Below are positions 34,266 through 46,360 of a stretch of DNA of 64,000 nt, one piece after another. The notes beneath the pieces were generated by a model. It made no database searches. It had not been told where the DNA came from and worked only from the letters and a program-made list of their open reading frames with translations. Each line of letters begins with the position of its first letter. The first letter of the stretch is position 1. The stretch comes from Erinaceus europaeus (Eukaryota > Chordata > Mammalia > Eulipotyphla > Erinaceidae), in contig NC_080162.1 in assembly GCF_950295315.1 (NCBI RefSeq), forward strand, positions 76,194,701 to 76,258,700, read 5' to 3'. The position numbers were made by a program, and so were the translations under genes.

Positions 34266-37200
34266 TCACACATTTCTCTAAAGAGGGAGGTGAGGAGAGA
34301 TAAAAGAGGAGAAAGGTCAAGGATCTAGTTGTGTTAGGTCTGACCATCAAAGCCCCTATCTCATTTCCAGCTCTCACCAATGGCCTGCTCTCTGGTGGTC
34401 TGCTGGGATCTCTAGAGAACCTTCCACTCTTGGACATCTTGAAGAATGGAGGAGGCCCTTCTGACAACCTTCTTGGTGGTCTGCTTGGAAAAGTGACTTC
34501 TGACCTTCCTCTCTTGAACAACATCATTGAGTGAGTATTCCTCACTCGAGGGCTTTGCCCCCACCAGGAGACTCTCAGTAGAAGTCTGACATCTAGGCAG
34601 CAACCCTGAGGAAGGAAAGGAGTGGCCCACACACAGGATCAGAACTCAGTTCTGAGATGGTTCTCACAGCCTGACCGGGAACACCAGCCCTCTTGTGCCA
34701 GTAGTTGTCCTCAGAACCACACAGACCCAGTATCATTCACAGTCCTTGGGACAACCCTCTAAGGTTAATTTACTCGTCTCCAGTTTATAGAGGCAAAGAG
34801 AGAGGAGCCTGTGCTCACACTAGAATGAGGAATCCAGTTGAATTTACTTCATTCCAAAACCAAGACTGTTCCCATTACTCAATGGAAATTTTTTTCTCAC
34901 CTTTAGAACACAGGGAACTGGGGCTGGGTGGTGGCACACCTGGTTGAGTGCACATGTTACAGTGCACAAAGACCCAGGTTCAAGCCCCCAGTCCCCACCT
35001 GTAGGGGGAAAGCTTCACAAGTGGTAAAGCAGGGCTTCAAGTGTCTCTGTGTCTCCCTATCTCCCCCTTTCTCTCAATTTCTGGCTGTCTCTATCCAAAA
35101 AATAAATAAAAATTTAAGAAAAAAAGAACGCAGGGAACCTTTCATATCAGCAAACGTGTATACGTGAATTCCCTTGTGATACTATCAGTGTGACCAAAAC
35201 AACGTGATGTCCATGGAATGACCTAACACAGCATTTCACATGACAGAGCTGACTGACAGCTGTCTGACTGAGAAGCAGTCATGGAAGATACATGTCAGTG
35301 AGTCAGCACACCATGGACCTGTGGTAGGGTCAGGTCAACACCATTTCCAAGATGCTTCCCACCTAAGTTCTTGCCCAGGACATAGGGACACATAGGCGGC
35401 CTTGAGGCTGACTTCCAAGTGCACCTTGTACTTGCTGAGTGACATGGGCCAGGACCCTCAGTCTCTGGGCTTAGCTTCTTCATCTGAGAAGTAGAGATTA
35501 TGGTAGCCACAGGGAAAAGCTTGGGGGAGTACTAAAGAAGATTAAAATCCCCCAATTGCCCCAGAAAAGAGGTTCACTTCTCTCCTCTTCCCATTCTCCT
35601 TGACTGTTGGCTCCTCCATCTCCATGAAGCACATTGCTGATTCACCTGCCATTGAAGAGCTTAACTGGATGTGTATAACTACGCACAGATGTTTGTGAAG
35701 GATTTACTCCAGCTGTCTACAAGATATCATTCACTCTCCCTTTACTATTCACCCATTCATAGGCCCATCCTCCCTCCACCTACTCTCTATCTCATGCGTC
35801 CACTCACATGTCCATCTGCCCAGTTTGTATTAATCCACAGAGTCAACCAATTTTGAGTAATCCCTTTCTTTGTAAGACTTTGAGTTACCATACAGGATGT
35901 GACTATAGTCTAGACACAGCCTCTTTCCTGAAGGTGAGATGCTGGAGATGAGGAGAGGGCATGGGTGTATCAGGACCTGAGCCAGAGCAGAGTGTGACTC
36001 AGACCCCATGTGGTTCTCACTGTAAGACCCTTTCCTGTCCCCCATCCCTCGTCATGGGTGGCTTCACCTCTGAGATGGGCAAGATTGGGCTGAAGGTCAT
36101 TTCCAGGTTTGCAGTCTAAAGGAGCTAATATTTCTCCCTCTTGTGTTGTTTTGTGGATAGTTTGAAGATCACTGATGCTCACCTGCTGGAACTCGGCCTG
36201 GGGCAGAGCCCTGATGGCCATCGTCTTTATGTCACCATTCCTCTAGGCCTGACCCTCAATGTTAAAACGTGAGTAACTTCATAGGGGCTGGGAGAGTGAC
36301 CAAAGGGGAGTCTGGTGGCCACCAGTAGCCAGTAAGTACTTGGAGCCTCACAGACAGGACTTGCTAGTTACAGCTCATTGCTGCTATGCTGAGTGATATT
36401 GGGTCACTTTGTAAATTCTAATTAGCTATTTAAGCCTTTGTTTCTTTATTAGGATGTAAGATGTTTACAATTGCAGGCAAGATAGAGTGAGGTGAGGGTG
36501 GCTTTCCTGGAAAAAGGAAAAGTCTCCTCTGTCTTGGAATGTGGTCAATTCTTATGCATGAGCTATCTCCTCTCCAGGCCCTTGGTTGGAAGTCTATTAA
36601 AGCTGGCTGTGAAGTTGAACATCACTGCAGAACTCATAGCTGTGAAGAATGAGCAGGGCAAACTGCACCTGGTCCTTGGCGACTGCACCCACTCCCCTGG
36701 CAGCCTGCAAATCTCCATACTTGAAGGGTGAGGCCAAAGGGGTGGCCTATCCTGGCCAGTGTCTATAGAGTGAGCTAACAGGTGGTGGTTCTGAAGATAA
36801 ACCAATGAGAAGGTGAAAAAGTGGCACAATAGGAAGAAAGGAACAGAGATGGATAGATGGATGGATGGATGGATGGATGGATGGATGGATGGATGATGGA
36901 TGGATGGATGGATGGATGGATGGATGGATGGATGGACAGTTGGGTGGGTCTATAAATGGGAGGAGAGAGAGAAGGAGGGGTAAATAATAGGTAGATGAGT
37001 CTTAAATAGTTACATGTCCCTTCTTGGACTGGGCTGAGCTGTGTTGAGCTGGGTCAGGCAAATGAAATCAGAGTTTGTGCCATAGAAAGAGCTCACATGG
37101 ATAGTGATACCATGACACATGTTTGGCCCACTTTGAATGTTCTCCCCACCCTCTCTGTGTGTCTCTGCCTTACAAAATAAAACTAAGAACTCTGAGTGAA

Positions 37201-38924
37201 AGCCCCAGCTATCAGAGGACAGGGGAGAATGGAGGCTGCTGTGTGAACTTGGACAGGGTTTCACCAACTTGATTCTCCATTTACTCAGACAACTAAATAT
37301 AGAGTTATATGGGGTTATTGATAGGACCCAGTAAGATAACATGTGTGAGCATGCTTTGTCCCCGTGAGGGGTAAAGCACCCATGGAGCCAACCTGAGTTA
37401 TGCATTTCTGTCACCTTTCACAAGGGAGACAGCCACATACAGCAGGCAGGAGTCATTCCCACTGTGGCCACGTTCACTGAGCACAGGAACCATCTGCTGT
37501 ATCCTCATAGCATCAAAGCACTAAGCACCGTTGACCCCTTATGCATCCCACAGAGCAACCGTCTACTCACCAGAATTGTGTGCTACTTTACATGCACCTA
37601 CTCTGTGCAGTCGGGAGCAGGGTGGCTCCCCCTTGGCTATTCCCCAGGTGTATGCCTGCATGGGGCTGTGGATGGACAAGAACCACTTTCAGTTACTTAG
37701 TACTGAGCACAGTGACCCCTCTGAAGGATTTCTGGGGACCATCCCCATGTCTGTGCAATACCCCATGGCCTTTCTCTTTCAGGCTTGGCCCCCTTCCCAT
37801 TCAAGGTCTTCTTGATAGCCTTACTGGGGTCTTGAATAATGTGCTTCCTGACCTGGTGCAGGGCAAGGTGAGTTAAAAAATCAGATACCTCCTGAGGCTT
37901 TCAGAGCACCTCAGGATGAAGTAGTCTTCTGGTGTGAGACTTTCAGAGTCTCTCAATCTGATAAGGAACTTCCATACATGGTCTCTCTGTCTATTTATCT
38001 ATCTGGCCACATTCCTTCTGTCCATCCTTCATGATGCATCCACTGGCTCCTGCTCTAGGCAGGTCCCCTTCTTGCCCACGTGTGGTTGCAGTGGGCTGTT
38101 CCCACCCCAAGCATCTGCAAGTTTCTGTGGCCAAAGACAAACACTTGTCCAGCTATGCTGAAAGCCCCACCCCCGTCCCCCACTCCCAACCACAGATTCC
38201 TCGTCACAGAGCATCCACCCCAGTCAGGGGCAGATCAGCTCAGACTGAGAAGGGTTTGCCGTGTGACCAGGCACATCACTATGTGCTTCGACTTCCCCTT
38301 CTCCCAAATGTGCATCTCAGAGCATTCACCTGTGGATGTGCTCAGAGTTAAACAATAGAGAAAAAAATGATAGAGAGTCTCCACAGAGACTCAGCCCTGG
38401 GCATGCTGCTGCCTATTCTCCACAGATGCCCCACTGTTCTCTCTGTCCCCTCAGGTGTGTCCTCTGGTCAATGATGTGCTCAGCAAATTAGACTTCACCC
38501 TGGCACATTCTGTGATTGGTGAGTACTTCCCTTGGAGGCCTCTCCTCTCTCCACCTGCAGGCACAGTGATGATTCCCCCAGGAGTTCAGCTCCTGCACAC
38601 AATAGGATAGCCAGGCCCTCAGCTTCAGCTCTTCCCAACCCAGGTTCCTCTCTGCCCTTGAGCCCCCCACTCCCCCCCCCCCCGTTATGCTATGATACAG
38701 AGCCTGCCCCCCCCCCCCCCCGTCCACCCTGACTCTAGGAACATGGAAATGGTTGATGAGGGAAGTGTGGCCCCTTAAGCTCCATTCAAGCTAAAGAGAC
38801 ACCCAGAGTGCATCCCCAGGTGAAGGGGGATGTAGAAGTCTTCACAGAGACTCTCACTGCTCCATGTGGTCTTTTCTCCCTAGACCTGCTGATCCACGGG
38901 CTAGAATTTGTCATCAAGGTCTAA
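33807..38924 (+). CDS. BPIFA1: BPIFA1 (SPLUNC1/PLUNC)
   Basis: Join of 33807-33969, 34371-34530, 36161-36268, 36578-36727, 37783-37867, 38455-38518 and 38884-38924: 771 nt, 256 residues, the same length as human BPIFA1, intact. Residues 1-19 are the signal peptide ([19 protein letters not shown]). A proline/leucine-rich stretch (20-50) follows, then the BPI fold with [76 protein letters not shown] and VCPL, ending HGLEFVIKV. Cys180 and Cys224 match the known disulphide positions. The family protein is secreted onto upper-airway surfaces, binds lipid and LPS, lowers surface tension and limits ENaC activity. The ATG lies 12 nt inside exon 2, after a cctccacag acceptor. Oddities: the region that in human carries the ENaC-inhibitory S18 peptide is highly diverged, and a sequon at Asn158 (NIT) replaces human DIT. 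Confidence 0.97.
34010..34195 (+). mobile_element. L1-type 3' end fragment in BPIFA1 intron 2
   Basis: Matches 44060-44225 (ACAGATAGTTGTAGAGATGA, GGTTGGCCCATGTCTA, CGTTGACATGTAATTTT). Confidence 0.6.
34207..34261. repeat. (TG)n microsatellite in BPIFA1 intron 2
   Basis: TG run about 110 bp before exon 3. Confidence 0.95.
34371..34530 (+). CDS. BPIFA1: BPIFA1 exon 3
   Basis: Acceptor atttccag, donor gtgagt. Encodes [20 protein letters not shown] through LPLLNNII, nearly identical in pattern to human. Confidence 0.95.
34920..35125 (+). mobile_element. Short hedgehog-type SINE
   Basis: GGGGCTGGGTGGTGGCACAC head, CCAGGTTCAAGCCCCCAG, TATCCAAAAAATAAATAA tail. Confidence 0.8.
35126..36160. other. 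BPIFA1 intron 3, unrecognised stretch
   Basis: No repeat or exon seen. Confidence 0.4.
36161..36268 (+). CDS. BPIFA1: BPIFA1 exon 4
   Basis: Acceptor gtggatag, donor gtgagt, 108 nt. Encodes [20 protein letters not shown] and [16 protein letters not shown]. Confidence 0.95.
36578..36727 (+). CDS. BPIFA1: BPIFA1 exon 5
   Basis: Acceptor tctccag, donor gtgagg, 150 nt. Encodes [20 protein letters not shown] and [16 protein letters not shown], with Cys180 and the Asn158 sequon. Confidence 0.95.
36851..36937. repeat. (GGAT)n microsatellite in BPIFA1 intron 5
   Basis: GGAT tetranucleotides with one interruption. Confidence 0.95.
37783..37867 (+). CDS. BPIFA1: BPIFA1 exon 6
   Basis: Acceptor ctttcag, donor gtgagt, 85 nt. 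Encodes [20 protein letters not shown] through DLVQGK. Confidence 0.95.
38455..38518 (+). CDS. BPIFA1: BPIFA1 exon 7
   Basis: Acceptor ccctcag, donor gtgagt, 64 nt. Encodes [20 protein letters not shown] with Cys224. Confidence 0.95.
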
Positions 38925-38959
38925 GACTTCTGAGAAGGAACCTGGCCTCTGCTGAGCTG
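38884..38959 (+). CDS. BPIFA1: BPIFA1 exon 8: last coding residues and start of 3' UTR
   Basis: Acceptor tccctag. Encodes [13 protein letters not shown] then TAA at 38922-38924. A donor gtgggt follows 35 nt after the stop, close enough to avoid nonsense-mediated decay. The non-coding final exon follows at 39441. Confidence 0.9.
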
Positions 38960-39440
38960 GTGGGTGCTGTTCTCTGATCCTCAGAAGTTGGGGCCTGGCT
39001 GCTCTCCTGGTCATGGGCAGTAGAGGCTCTGGACAGCTAAAAAGAGAAACAACCACAGAGAGAGATTCAAAGAGGAGTCTCCAGAGATGTTAACAGAGAT
39101 GGAGAAACACAGGCAGCAGCAGTACACAGTCACACAGAGGCACAACTGATTACAGGGACACAGTCTTTCATGTACACACAGAGAGAGAAGTGCCTAAGTA
39201 CATGGTGACTCAGACACACTTACAGATGCACACTCTTATGCCAACACACTCACACTCATGTATGCACGTGTACAGATCTCACACACAGGTCCATTACACA
39301 CATACACACACACACACACCCTTCCCCTGGGTTGGGTGACCTGGCTGAGGTCAGATCTCTAGCAGTTTTGAAATGGGCCCAAACCCACTCAGGTCAGTGA
39401 CCTGAAGCCTCCACTCTGACTAGGCTCTTCTCCTAACAGA

Positions 39441-39592
39441 ATCACCTCCTGCTGTTCAATGACCAGGTCCTAGACTGTGACACAGTTGCTGTTTGAAAAC
39501 CAGAGCAACTTCTCCCGGGAAACTGCTTCCTCCCCCTCCCCACCAGGCCTGTGTCACAGCCACCACCAAATAAAACTATCTTCCCTGCATGA
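39441..39592 (+). other. BPIFA1: BPIFA1 non-coding terminal exon with poly(A) signal
   Basis: Acceptor cctaacag, then about 130 nt to AATAAA at 39569-39574. A split 3' UTR after the stop codon matches human BPIFA1 organisation. The 3' edge is estimated. Confidence 0.7.
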
Positions 39593-40613
39593 GAACTTTG
39601 TTGTTCTTCACTGTCTGTCAAGAGCTCCTGGGTAGATGGAGCTGGTGTCTGGAGCCTGATTTCAGACTGGAGCTCTGGGTAGAGGCACAGAGTGGGGGAG
39701 CTGTCTTGTGCCTGCTCTGCTGTCCTGGGGAAAGACTCCATGCACTGAGAGATAACTGGGCCTCCCTAGGTTCACTCCCAATGTGCTCAGCTGTGGGCTG
39801 GACTCTATATATAGGGAGACATGGCATTAGGTGACAGACAGCCATCAAGAACTTACTTAGAAGCCATCAATCTGAACATGTCCATCACTGTGAAACATCC
39901 CACCCTCCAGAGCAAACATACTTGCCGAGAAGGCTCCAGGGATTAGGGTCTAGGGACTCATGTGATGGCTTGGTCAATAATCAAACTCAAACTACATATC
40001 ATAACTGTCAGAGGAAGGAGGGCCCTAGGGGACATGGAGCCTGAGAGAGGTGGACAGTGTTCCTGACTGTCACTGAGGCTCCTGTCCTGTTCTGAAGGGC
40101 CCCTTCCTGTCCCCTGAGTGAGGGGCTATGGTACAGACACTACTCTGTCTGCTCTGAGTGCAGGTGAGGGAGCCAGTGCTCTGGGCTCAGCTGGGAGAGC
40201 CTGGTCTGCCTGCTCCCTTCCTGCTGCCTGAGCTGGATAGTGCCCAGCTGTGTCCAGGCCCCACTCCCTGCCATGTGACAGTCTCTGACACTGTGACACC
40301 ACATTGGCACAGACACCCTAGGGTCCCCACACACTCCTTAGGCTGCAGGGACTGTAATGTCAGAGGAGGAAACATAGCCTCAAAGGAGGAGACATGCTGC
40401 CCAGGGCTCAGAGCTGGCCCATGTAGAGTCAGGGCCTGAATCTCATTCTGCCAGGCAGTTCCCAGGCCTGTGAGCTGACATCTGAATTCTTCTTTTAGAG
40501 CAGAGCCAAGGCCTCCTTGCTGGATGTGAAAAGAGAGTCCCCAAGCAGCACTCTGTGTGCTGCTCAAGGTTCCTGGGTAGGTGTCTCCATTTGCTGCATA
40601 ACCATGGGAACAC
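39593..40613. other. Intergenic after BPIFA1, unrecognised
   Basis: GC-richer single-copy-looking sequence; no coding exon recognised. Confidence 0.4.
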
Positions 40614-40651
<38 letters not shown>

Positions 40652-40692
40652 TACCATACACACACACACACACACCCCATACACACACACAT
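40614..40692. repeat. (CA)n microsatellite, compound
   Basis: CA runs broken by TACATACC and CCCATA. Confidence 0.9.
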
Positions 40693-40934
40693 ATACTCAA
40701 GCCTTAATTTAAAAAACGTATTAAGACAAGCCTTTCAGATTCTTCTAATATTTCATATTTCAGGCAGAATAGAGTCATGGATCAGAGTATGTGAAAGAGA
40801 CCACAGCACTCAAGCCTCTTTCAGTGTATTGGGTGCTATACTCAAACCAGAGTTGCACACAAAGCAAAGAAGTACACTAACAATGTGGGCAATTTTTCCA
40901 ACCTTACAACAAGTTATTTTTAAAATGCAGTAAT

Positions 40935-41096
40935 GTAGGGATGGGTGGTACATTTGCCAGCAGAGCACACATTACCCTGTATGAGGACCCATGTTCAAGC
41001 CTTTGGACCCTCTTTGCAAGAAGGAGTCTTCTCAGATGGTGGAGCAGTGCTGCAGGTCCCTCTTCTTCACACTCTCTCTCTGTCCTGAGTCCTGTA
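40935..41096 (+). mobile_element. tRNA-derived SINE
   Basis: GTAGGGATGGGTGGTACATT, ACCCATGTTCAAGCC, CAGATGGTGGAGCAGTGCTG, CT-rich end. Confidence 0.55.
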
Positions 41097-41860
41097 TGTT
41101 GCCTACTAAACAAGAACTGGCTTCCCCAACCTGTGGATTCAAGGACTCAACCTCGTCGGGGTCTCTGGCGGGGTGATCTCCAGGGGAAAGGTAACAGACC
41201 GGTTCTTTTATCACTTGCGCAAGGGATGACATGAATTAAAGACACCGGGGAGACCTGCAGCGTGCTCAGACCTCAGATCTCAAGTCTCAGGTTTCAGGTC
41301 TCGTTTATTAGCAGGTGGAAAAGGTTTAAGTAGAAAACCAAACAAAGAACATTATTCAAATTTGTCAGAAATTACAGGTTTCTCAAAGGTCAGCTTGCCC
41401 CTATGGTAGGGGGCTGGTATGACAAGAATTGATGCAGATACATAAAGGTCAAGATAATTAGTCTCCTGATGCAGGCATTTAATTAGTTTGAGGGGAGGAG
41501 AGGGGGTTGAACCAGTTAAGGCAAGATAGAAGATAAGCAAGATTTGATGCAAATTGAGAATATCAAAGGGCACTGCTAGGAGTGTGTGATAAGGTGTGTT
41601 CTCCTCTGTGAACTTTGAGTAAGTGAATCTTAAAGTAGGCGGCCATGTGGCCTGCAGTTAATGGGGAGAAGTATTGGGCCCTTATCTCTCAGGTCTCTTT
41701 TCGATGGCATGGGAATAGGGCACATGACTGCCATTGTCTCCTATTGTTCTCCCTGATGTCACCGTGTTCAGCACAGACAATAGGGCCCTGTTCTCCAAAC
41801 ACTGGGTCAGGCCCAGCACACAAAGCCCTTCATTCACACAAAGGGCCTTGCATCTATGTA
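41097..41860 (-). mobile_element. ERV LTR-like sequence (minus)
   Basis: On the minus strand AATAAACGAGACC (near 41303-41311) is followed by about 200 bp of R/U5-like sequence ending TAGTAGGCAACA. The U3 side extends to roughly 41780-41860. No duplication was found and the far edge is uncertain. Confidence 0.45.
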
Positions 41861-42229
41861 TTTTAATTCATTCTCTTTTCATGCTTTTTCTTCAAATCAG
41901 GTGATGTTGGTTTGTAGGTATTTATGACAGATTGCTATGTATGACATTATGACTCAGCATTTCTGTCACAACATGGAAGTCTAGTTTCTTCTCCCATCAT
42001 CATAAAACTGACCTTTCTCACCCTCTCTCATCCCAACTACCATTTCCTTCCAACATATGCTTCTCTGTATATAAGTGTTTGTTCTTTTCTTGTCTGAGAT
42101 TTTTTTTGTTTTCATTTTTTTATATTCTACATAGAAATAAAATAATACTACACTTATCTTTCTCTGTCTCATTTAGCCTAATCCCCCCAAGTGAAAACAT
42201 ATTTGTCCTTTTTCTGACCTGCAATGCAC

Positions 42230-44235
42230 AGGAGATCTAGGAGAAAATACAGCAGCACAGCCACCCAGCATTTTGCTTCTATTGAAATCCTACTATGAAC
42301 TGCAACCAGAGATAGCAGCCTGGGAAGTCAACCTCAAAACTCTTCAAATCTGGTGAGACCTTTCCTAACACATGGGACTACCTACTACCTACAACTTGTT
42401 AGATGGTACATCATTTAGCTAAGTCACAGATACCAGATTAGGCAAGGGTTTAGGGTACTGGATACAGGTGTACATGTATCCATAAACCAGGGACAATCAT
42501 ATAACTTAAAGTCAAAGTGCTTCATAGTCATTGAAGTGTCTACAGAAGGCATCATATATTCTGTAATTGATTGGATTTAGACCAAATTAGCAGGACAGCC
42601 TAGCAAAAAGGCCCAAAGAAGACAGATCCCCAAAACCTAATTCTGGTTGGGCTTAACAAATGATACTCAATGCCTAAACAACTGAGAGAAAATCTAAGAT
42701 TGTTGGTATGCATGAGACCCCTTCTGTTTCATTTGGTTTAAATCCCCCCTGCTTAACACTATTCTATTTACATAACCACTTCATTCTATTTACATAACTG
42801 CTGTTAACAAGCACCTCCCTCCAGGGCATTGGTTCAATCCCCACTGTTTCATGATATGTTTTTGCTCCACCCCCCCCCTCCTTGTCACACCCTGATCCCT
42901 TCTTTATCACACCCTGATTTTCACCAGTCACTTTTCTCTCCACCCTCTCTATGTCACATCCTGTTTCCACCCTACTTGGGAAGTATATATAAAGACAGCA
43001 TTGTGAGTTTTAGAGTACTTTACCTTGAGTTTAGCTTAGCTCGTCTTAGATTGTGCTGCGTCCTGCATGAATAAAGAGATACTGCCTACAGCTCAACCAT
43101 GAGTCCCTGGTTGTCTGTTACCCGCCTGTGAAGCCAGGCCGGCGAAAACAACATAACCCGTCGAAAACAACATAAGATAATCAAATAAAGAGAGGACTAC
43201 AAAAGTTGGATAAGGGCAAGAGACTGGCCCATTCAATAATGACCTGTTTGGTCAATATCACATCATCTGATCCTCTGGGTTCCTAGTTAGGGAATCCTTG
43301 GATTGTCATATACATATGATGGGCCTTGACCTCGAAAGGGTCCCTTCTCTCCACTACCACTGATTGCTTCCATAAGGAACAGTGCCTTGTGGGCCCTCTC
43401 AGGACCTTGGTTCTCCCATAAAGCAATGACGGTAGGGATAACCCCAGTCTCTGAAGGGAGGCTAGGGGTATCGTACCCGGCCACTTGAAAAAAAAAATGA
43501 TCCTGAAGTGAGTGCAGCCTGCAATGTTCCTCATATGTGACTATGAGCTATAAACTCAGACCAATAAGGACTTAGAGGTTACACAGGCTTTGGCATTTAC
43601 ATATGGGCCCTGGAGCAGGTGGATGGAGGTTCCTGTTCATTAACTATCTTGTCTCAACTTAGGTCATGCCACCTTCCAGACACCAGACTGCAGATGCTAT
43701 CATGACTCCACCCCAACTTCTCTGGGCAGATGATCTCACCAATGTGTCTGGCACCCTAACATCTCCAGAGCTCTTATCCAGTAGGGAAAGATAGAAACAG
43801 GCTGGGGGTATGGATCGACCTGTCAATATCCAAGCTCAGTGGAAAAGCAGCTACAGAATCCAGAAGGCCTACCTTCTATTCCCCATAAACAACCTTGACC
43901 CATACTCCCAGAGGGGAAGAAGTGATAGGATGAAGATGAGAGGACTCTGCACTCCAGCTCCATCAGCACCCAGAGAAAAAGAAGGAAAAGGAGAGGGACA
44001 TATAGAGGTAGTTATGATGTCATGAGTGGCTTAGAGAGAAAGAGAGGGTTGAATAAGGAAAAGAAGGGGCAACTATGTACAAATGTGGACAGATAGTTGT
44101 AAGAAGATGGTTGGCCCATGTCTAAAGCTTTAGGGAAACTGTGATGGATTGCAGTGGGGAGAGTGAAGAGTCAGCACTCTGGGAATGGTGTGGATTCAAA
44201 CCGCTGCCGACATGTAATTCTGTATATAAAAAAGT
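42230..44235 (+). mobile_element. Older L1-type 3' UTR repeat (interrupted by the solo LTR)
   Basis: About 1-2 kb repeat with ACAGAAGCCAGACCTTC-like and CATACTCCCAGAGGG blocks and a GTACAAATGTGGACAGATAGT end block. Related copies lie at 54830-56390 and 59621-60475, and 3' fragments at 29150-29370, 30835-31015 and 34010-34195. The L1 assignment is inferred from the 3' ends. Confidence 0.5.
42701..43172 (+). mobile_element. Solo ERV LTR, 6-bp target-site duplication
   Basis: Begins TGTTGG and ends AACA, flanked by TAAGAT at 42695-42700 and 43173-43178. TATATATAAA lies near 42984 and AATAAA near 43070. It is the same family as 53009-53440 and interrupts an older L1-type 3' UTR repeat. Confidence 0.85.
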
Positions 44236-44769
44236 GAAAACACACACACACACACAATTTCATTATTCAAATAAAGCAGCTATTTTGATGAAAGAGAGGA
44301 AGAGAGAAAGAAAGGAAATACAGCAGCACACAGCAAGATTTACAGCACCTTGTTAGAATAAACAAATTAAATAACCACCAAGAAAAGGGCAAGGAGGATA
44401 GTGAAAAGGAGCCAGCTGCCTCACAGGTGAGACAGAAGGAGGCACGTCAGCAAGGAGAGAGCCAGCTGTCTGCTGCTAGGCAGGAGTACACTGGTGATAT
44501 ATGTTTCATGAAAATTGAATTATGTGGGAAAGCAGGGTGAAGGGCTGCTAGCCACCCTTGAGTCCTCAGGGCAGATTTCTGTCCTATTCACTTGCCTTAT
44601 TCAACTGGAATAGCCCTCCCTTTTGATATTCAGAATGACTAGAAGCTGACTGCTAGTTTTTGCATTTGTAAATGTCTTGAGCCTGTGTTTTCACTGGCCT
44701 AGCTCTGAACTGTTACCATTTGTCAGCCTGGCAAAAACCTTATTTATAAAAAAAAAATTAATAAAGTAA

Positions 44770-45030
44770 GTAAAGGGGTACAACGGGTTAAGCACACATG
44801 GTGCGAAGTGCAAGGACCAGTGTAAGATTCCCAGTTCGAGACCCCACTCCCCACCTGCAGGGTGGTGAAGCAGGTCTGCAGGTGTTTATCTTTCTCTTCC
44901 CCGCTTGTCTTTCCCTCCTCTCTCAATTTTTCTCTGTCTTATCCAGCAGTAACAACAACGATAAACAACAAGGGCAACAAAAGGGATTTGTGGTGCAAAC
45001 ACGATAACCCTGGAGGCAAAAAAAAAAAAA
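44770..45030 (+). mobile_element. Hedgehog-type SINE
   Basis: ACGGGTTAAGCACACATGGT, CCCAGTTCGAGACCCC, GGTGAAGCAGGTCTGCAGGT, ATAACCCTGGAGGC. Confidence 0.8.
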
Positions 45031-45059
45031 CCTTACTTATAATTTATTTTATTTTTTAT

Positions 45060-45215
45060 TTTTTTAAGATTTTATTTATTTATTCATGATAAATGATAGG
45101 AGAGAGAGCAAGAATCAGACATCACTCTGGTACATGTGCTGCCAAGGATTGAACTCTGGACCTCATGCTTGAGCATCCAAAGACTTATCCACTACACCAT
45201 CTCCTGAACCACACA
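45060..45215 (-). mobile_element. tRNA-Lys-like SINE
   Basis: ATCAGACATCACTCTGGTAC, GAACTCTGGACCTCATGCTT, minus strand. Confidence 0.6.
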
Positions 45216-45349
45216 CTTATTTATAATTTTATACCACAACATCAGAGTTATATCAATTTATTATTGATTTGGTTCCTTTATATTTAAGGAATATTAACAT
45301 CTCTAGTCATGTTTATTTTGTGGGTCATTCACTGAACTGGAATTTTTTT

Positions 45350-45625
45350 AAATTTATTTATTTATTCCCTTTTGTTGTCCTTGTTCTTTCTTTATTGTTG
45401 TAGTTATTATTGTTGTTGTCATTGATGTCAATGTTGTTGGATAGAACAGAGAGAAATGGAGAGAGGAGGGGAAGACAGAGAGGGGGAGAGAAAGATAGAC
45501 ACCCGCAGACCTGCTTCACTGTTTGTGAAGCAACTCCCCTGCAGGCGGGGAGCCAGGGACTCGAACCTGGGTCCTTGCACATTGTAACATGTGTGCTCAA
45601 CCAGGTGTGCTACCACCTGGCTCCA
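45350..45625 (-). mobile_element. Hedgehog-type SINE, nearly full length
   Basis: ATTCCCTTTTGTTGTCCTTG, ACCTGCTTCACTGTTTGTGA, GGGACTCGAACCTGGGTCCT, minus strand. Confidence 0.85.
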
Positions 45626-46044
45626 AGTAGGAGCCATTTCAAATCCTGATTTTGATAAACTAGAAAAAAAAAAAAAAAAGAAAAGAAAAATCACCTCAAC
45701 AGAATATAGCCAGGATTTATTCAGAAACTCACTAAGCCACAGGTGAGTACAGATATGTATAGCCAGTGAGTGGAAAAGGGCTGAAGAAGAAATCTTCAAA
45801 AAGCTGTACTTGGTGACAGCTGGCTCCAAAGCAGAAGTAAAGCAGCAGACCACATTACCTGGAGCAGGAGAAGACCAAGTACTTTGGTTCTTCATCAGAG
45901 CTCATCTCTCCAAGAACAACGCTTGTCGGAATCTAGATTTAGCTATTGGACAATAGGGGAAAGAATGGGGGGGGGGGCGCCTCCAATTTGTCCCTTTCTG
46001 TTATGTGACCAAAACATTCTTGTTTCTGAGTCACTGTTTTTTTC

Positions 46045-46300
46045 TCTATCTCTCTTTTTTTTTTCATTGCTGTAGTAGTTATTATTGTTGTTGTTGTTAT
46101 TGATGTCGTCATTGTTGGATAGGACAGAGAGAAATGGAGAGAGGAGGGGAAGACAGAGGGGGTAGAGAAAGATAAGACACCTGCAGACCTGCTTCACTGC
46201 CTGTGAAGTGACACCCCTGCAGGTGGGGAGCTGGGGGCTTGAACCTGGATCCTTGTGCTTTGCATCACTTAACCCACTGCTCTACCCCACACACACTCCC
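46045..46300 (-). mobile_element. Hedgehog-type SINE
   Basis: GGATAGGACAGAGAGAAATG, CACCTGCAGACCTGCTTCAC, GGGCTTGAACCTGGATCCTT, minus strand. Confidence 0.8.
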
Positions 46301-46360
46301 TTCTCTATCTCTCTTATCTCTCTCTTATCTGTCTCCTCTCTTAGTCACAAGTGAGTAAAT

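Noticed and set aside
36851..36937. CRISPR-like regular repeats
   Set aside because: Plain GGAT microsatellite with no spacers; eukaryotic DNA.
38671..38721. C-runs in BPIFA1 intron 7
   Set aside because: Probably simple low-complexity DNA or sequencing-prone homopolymers; no function can be claimed.
40187..40690. 167-codon minus-strand open frame with V/C repeats
   Set aside because: Half of it is the CA microsatellite; the rest has no homology I recognise.
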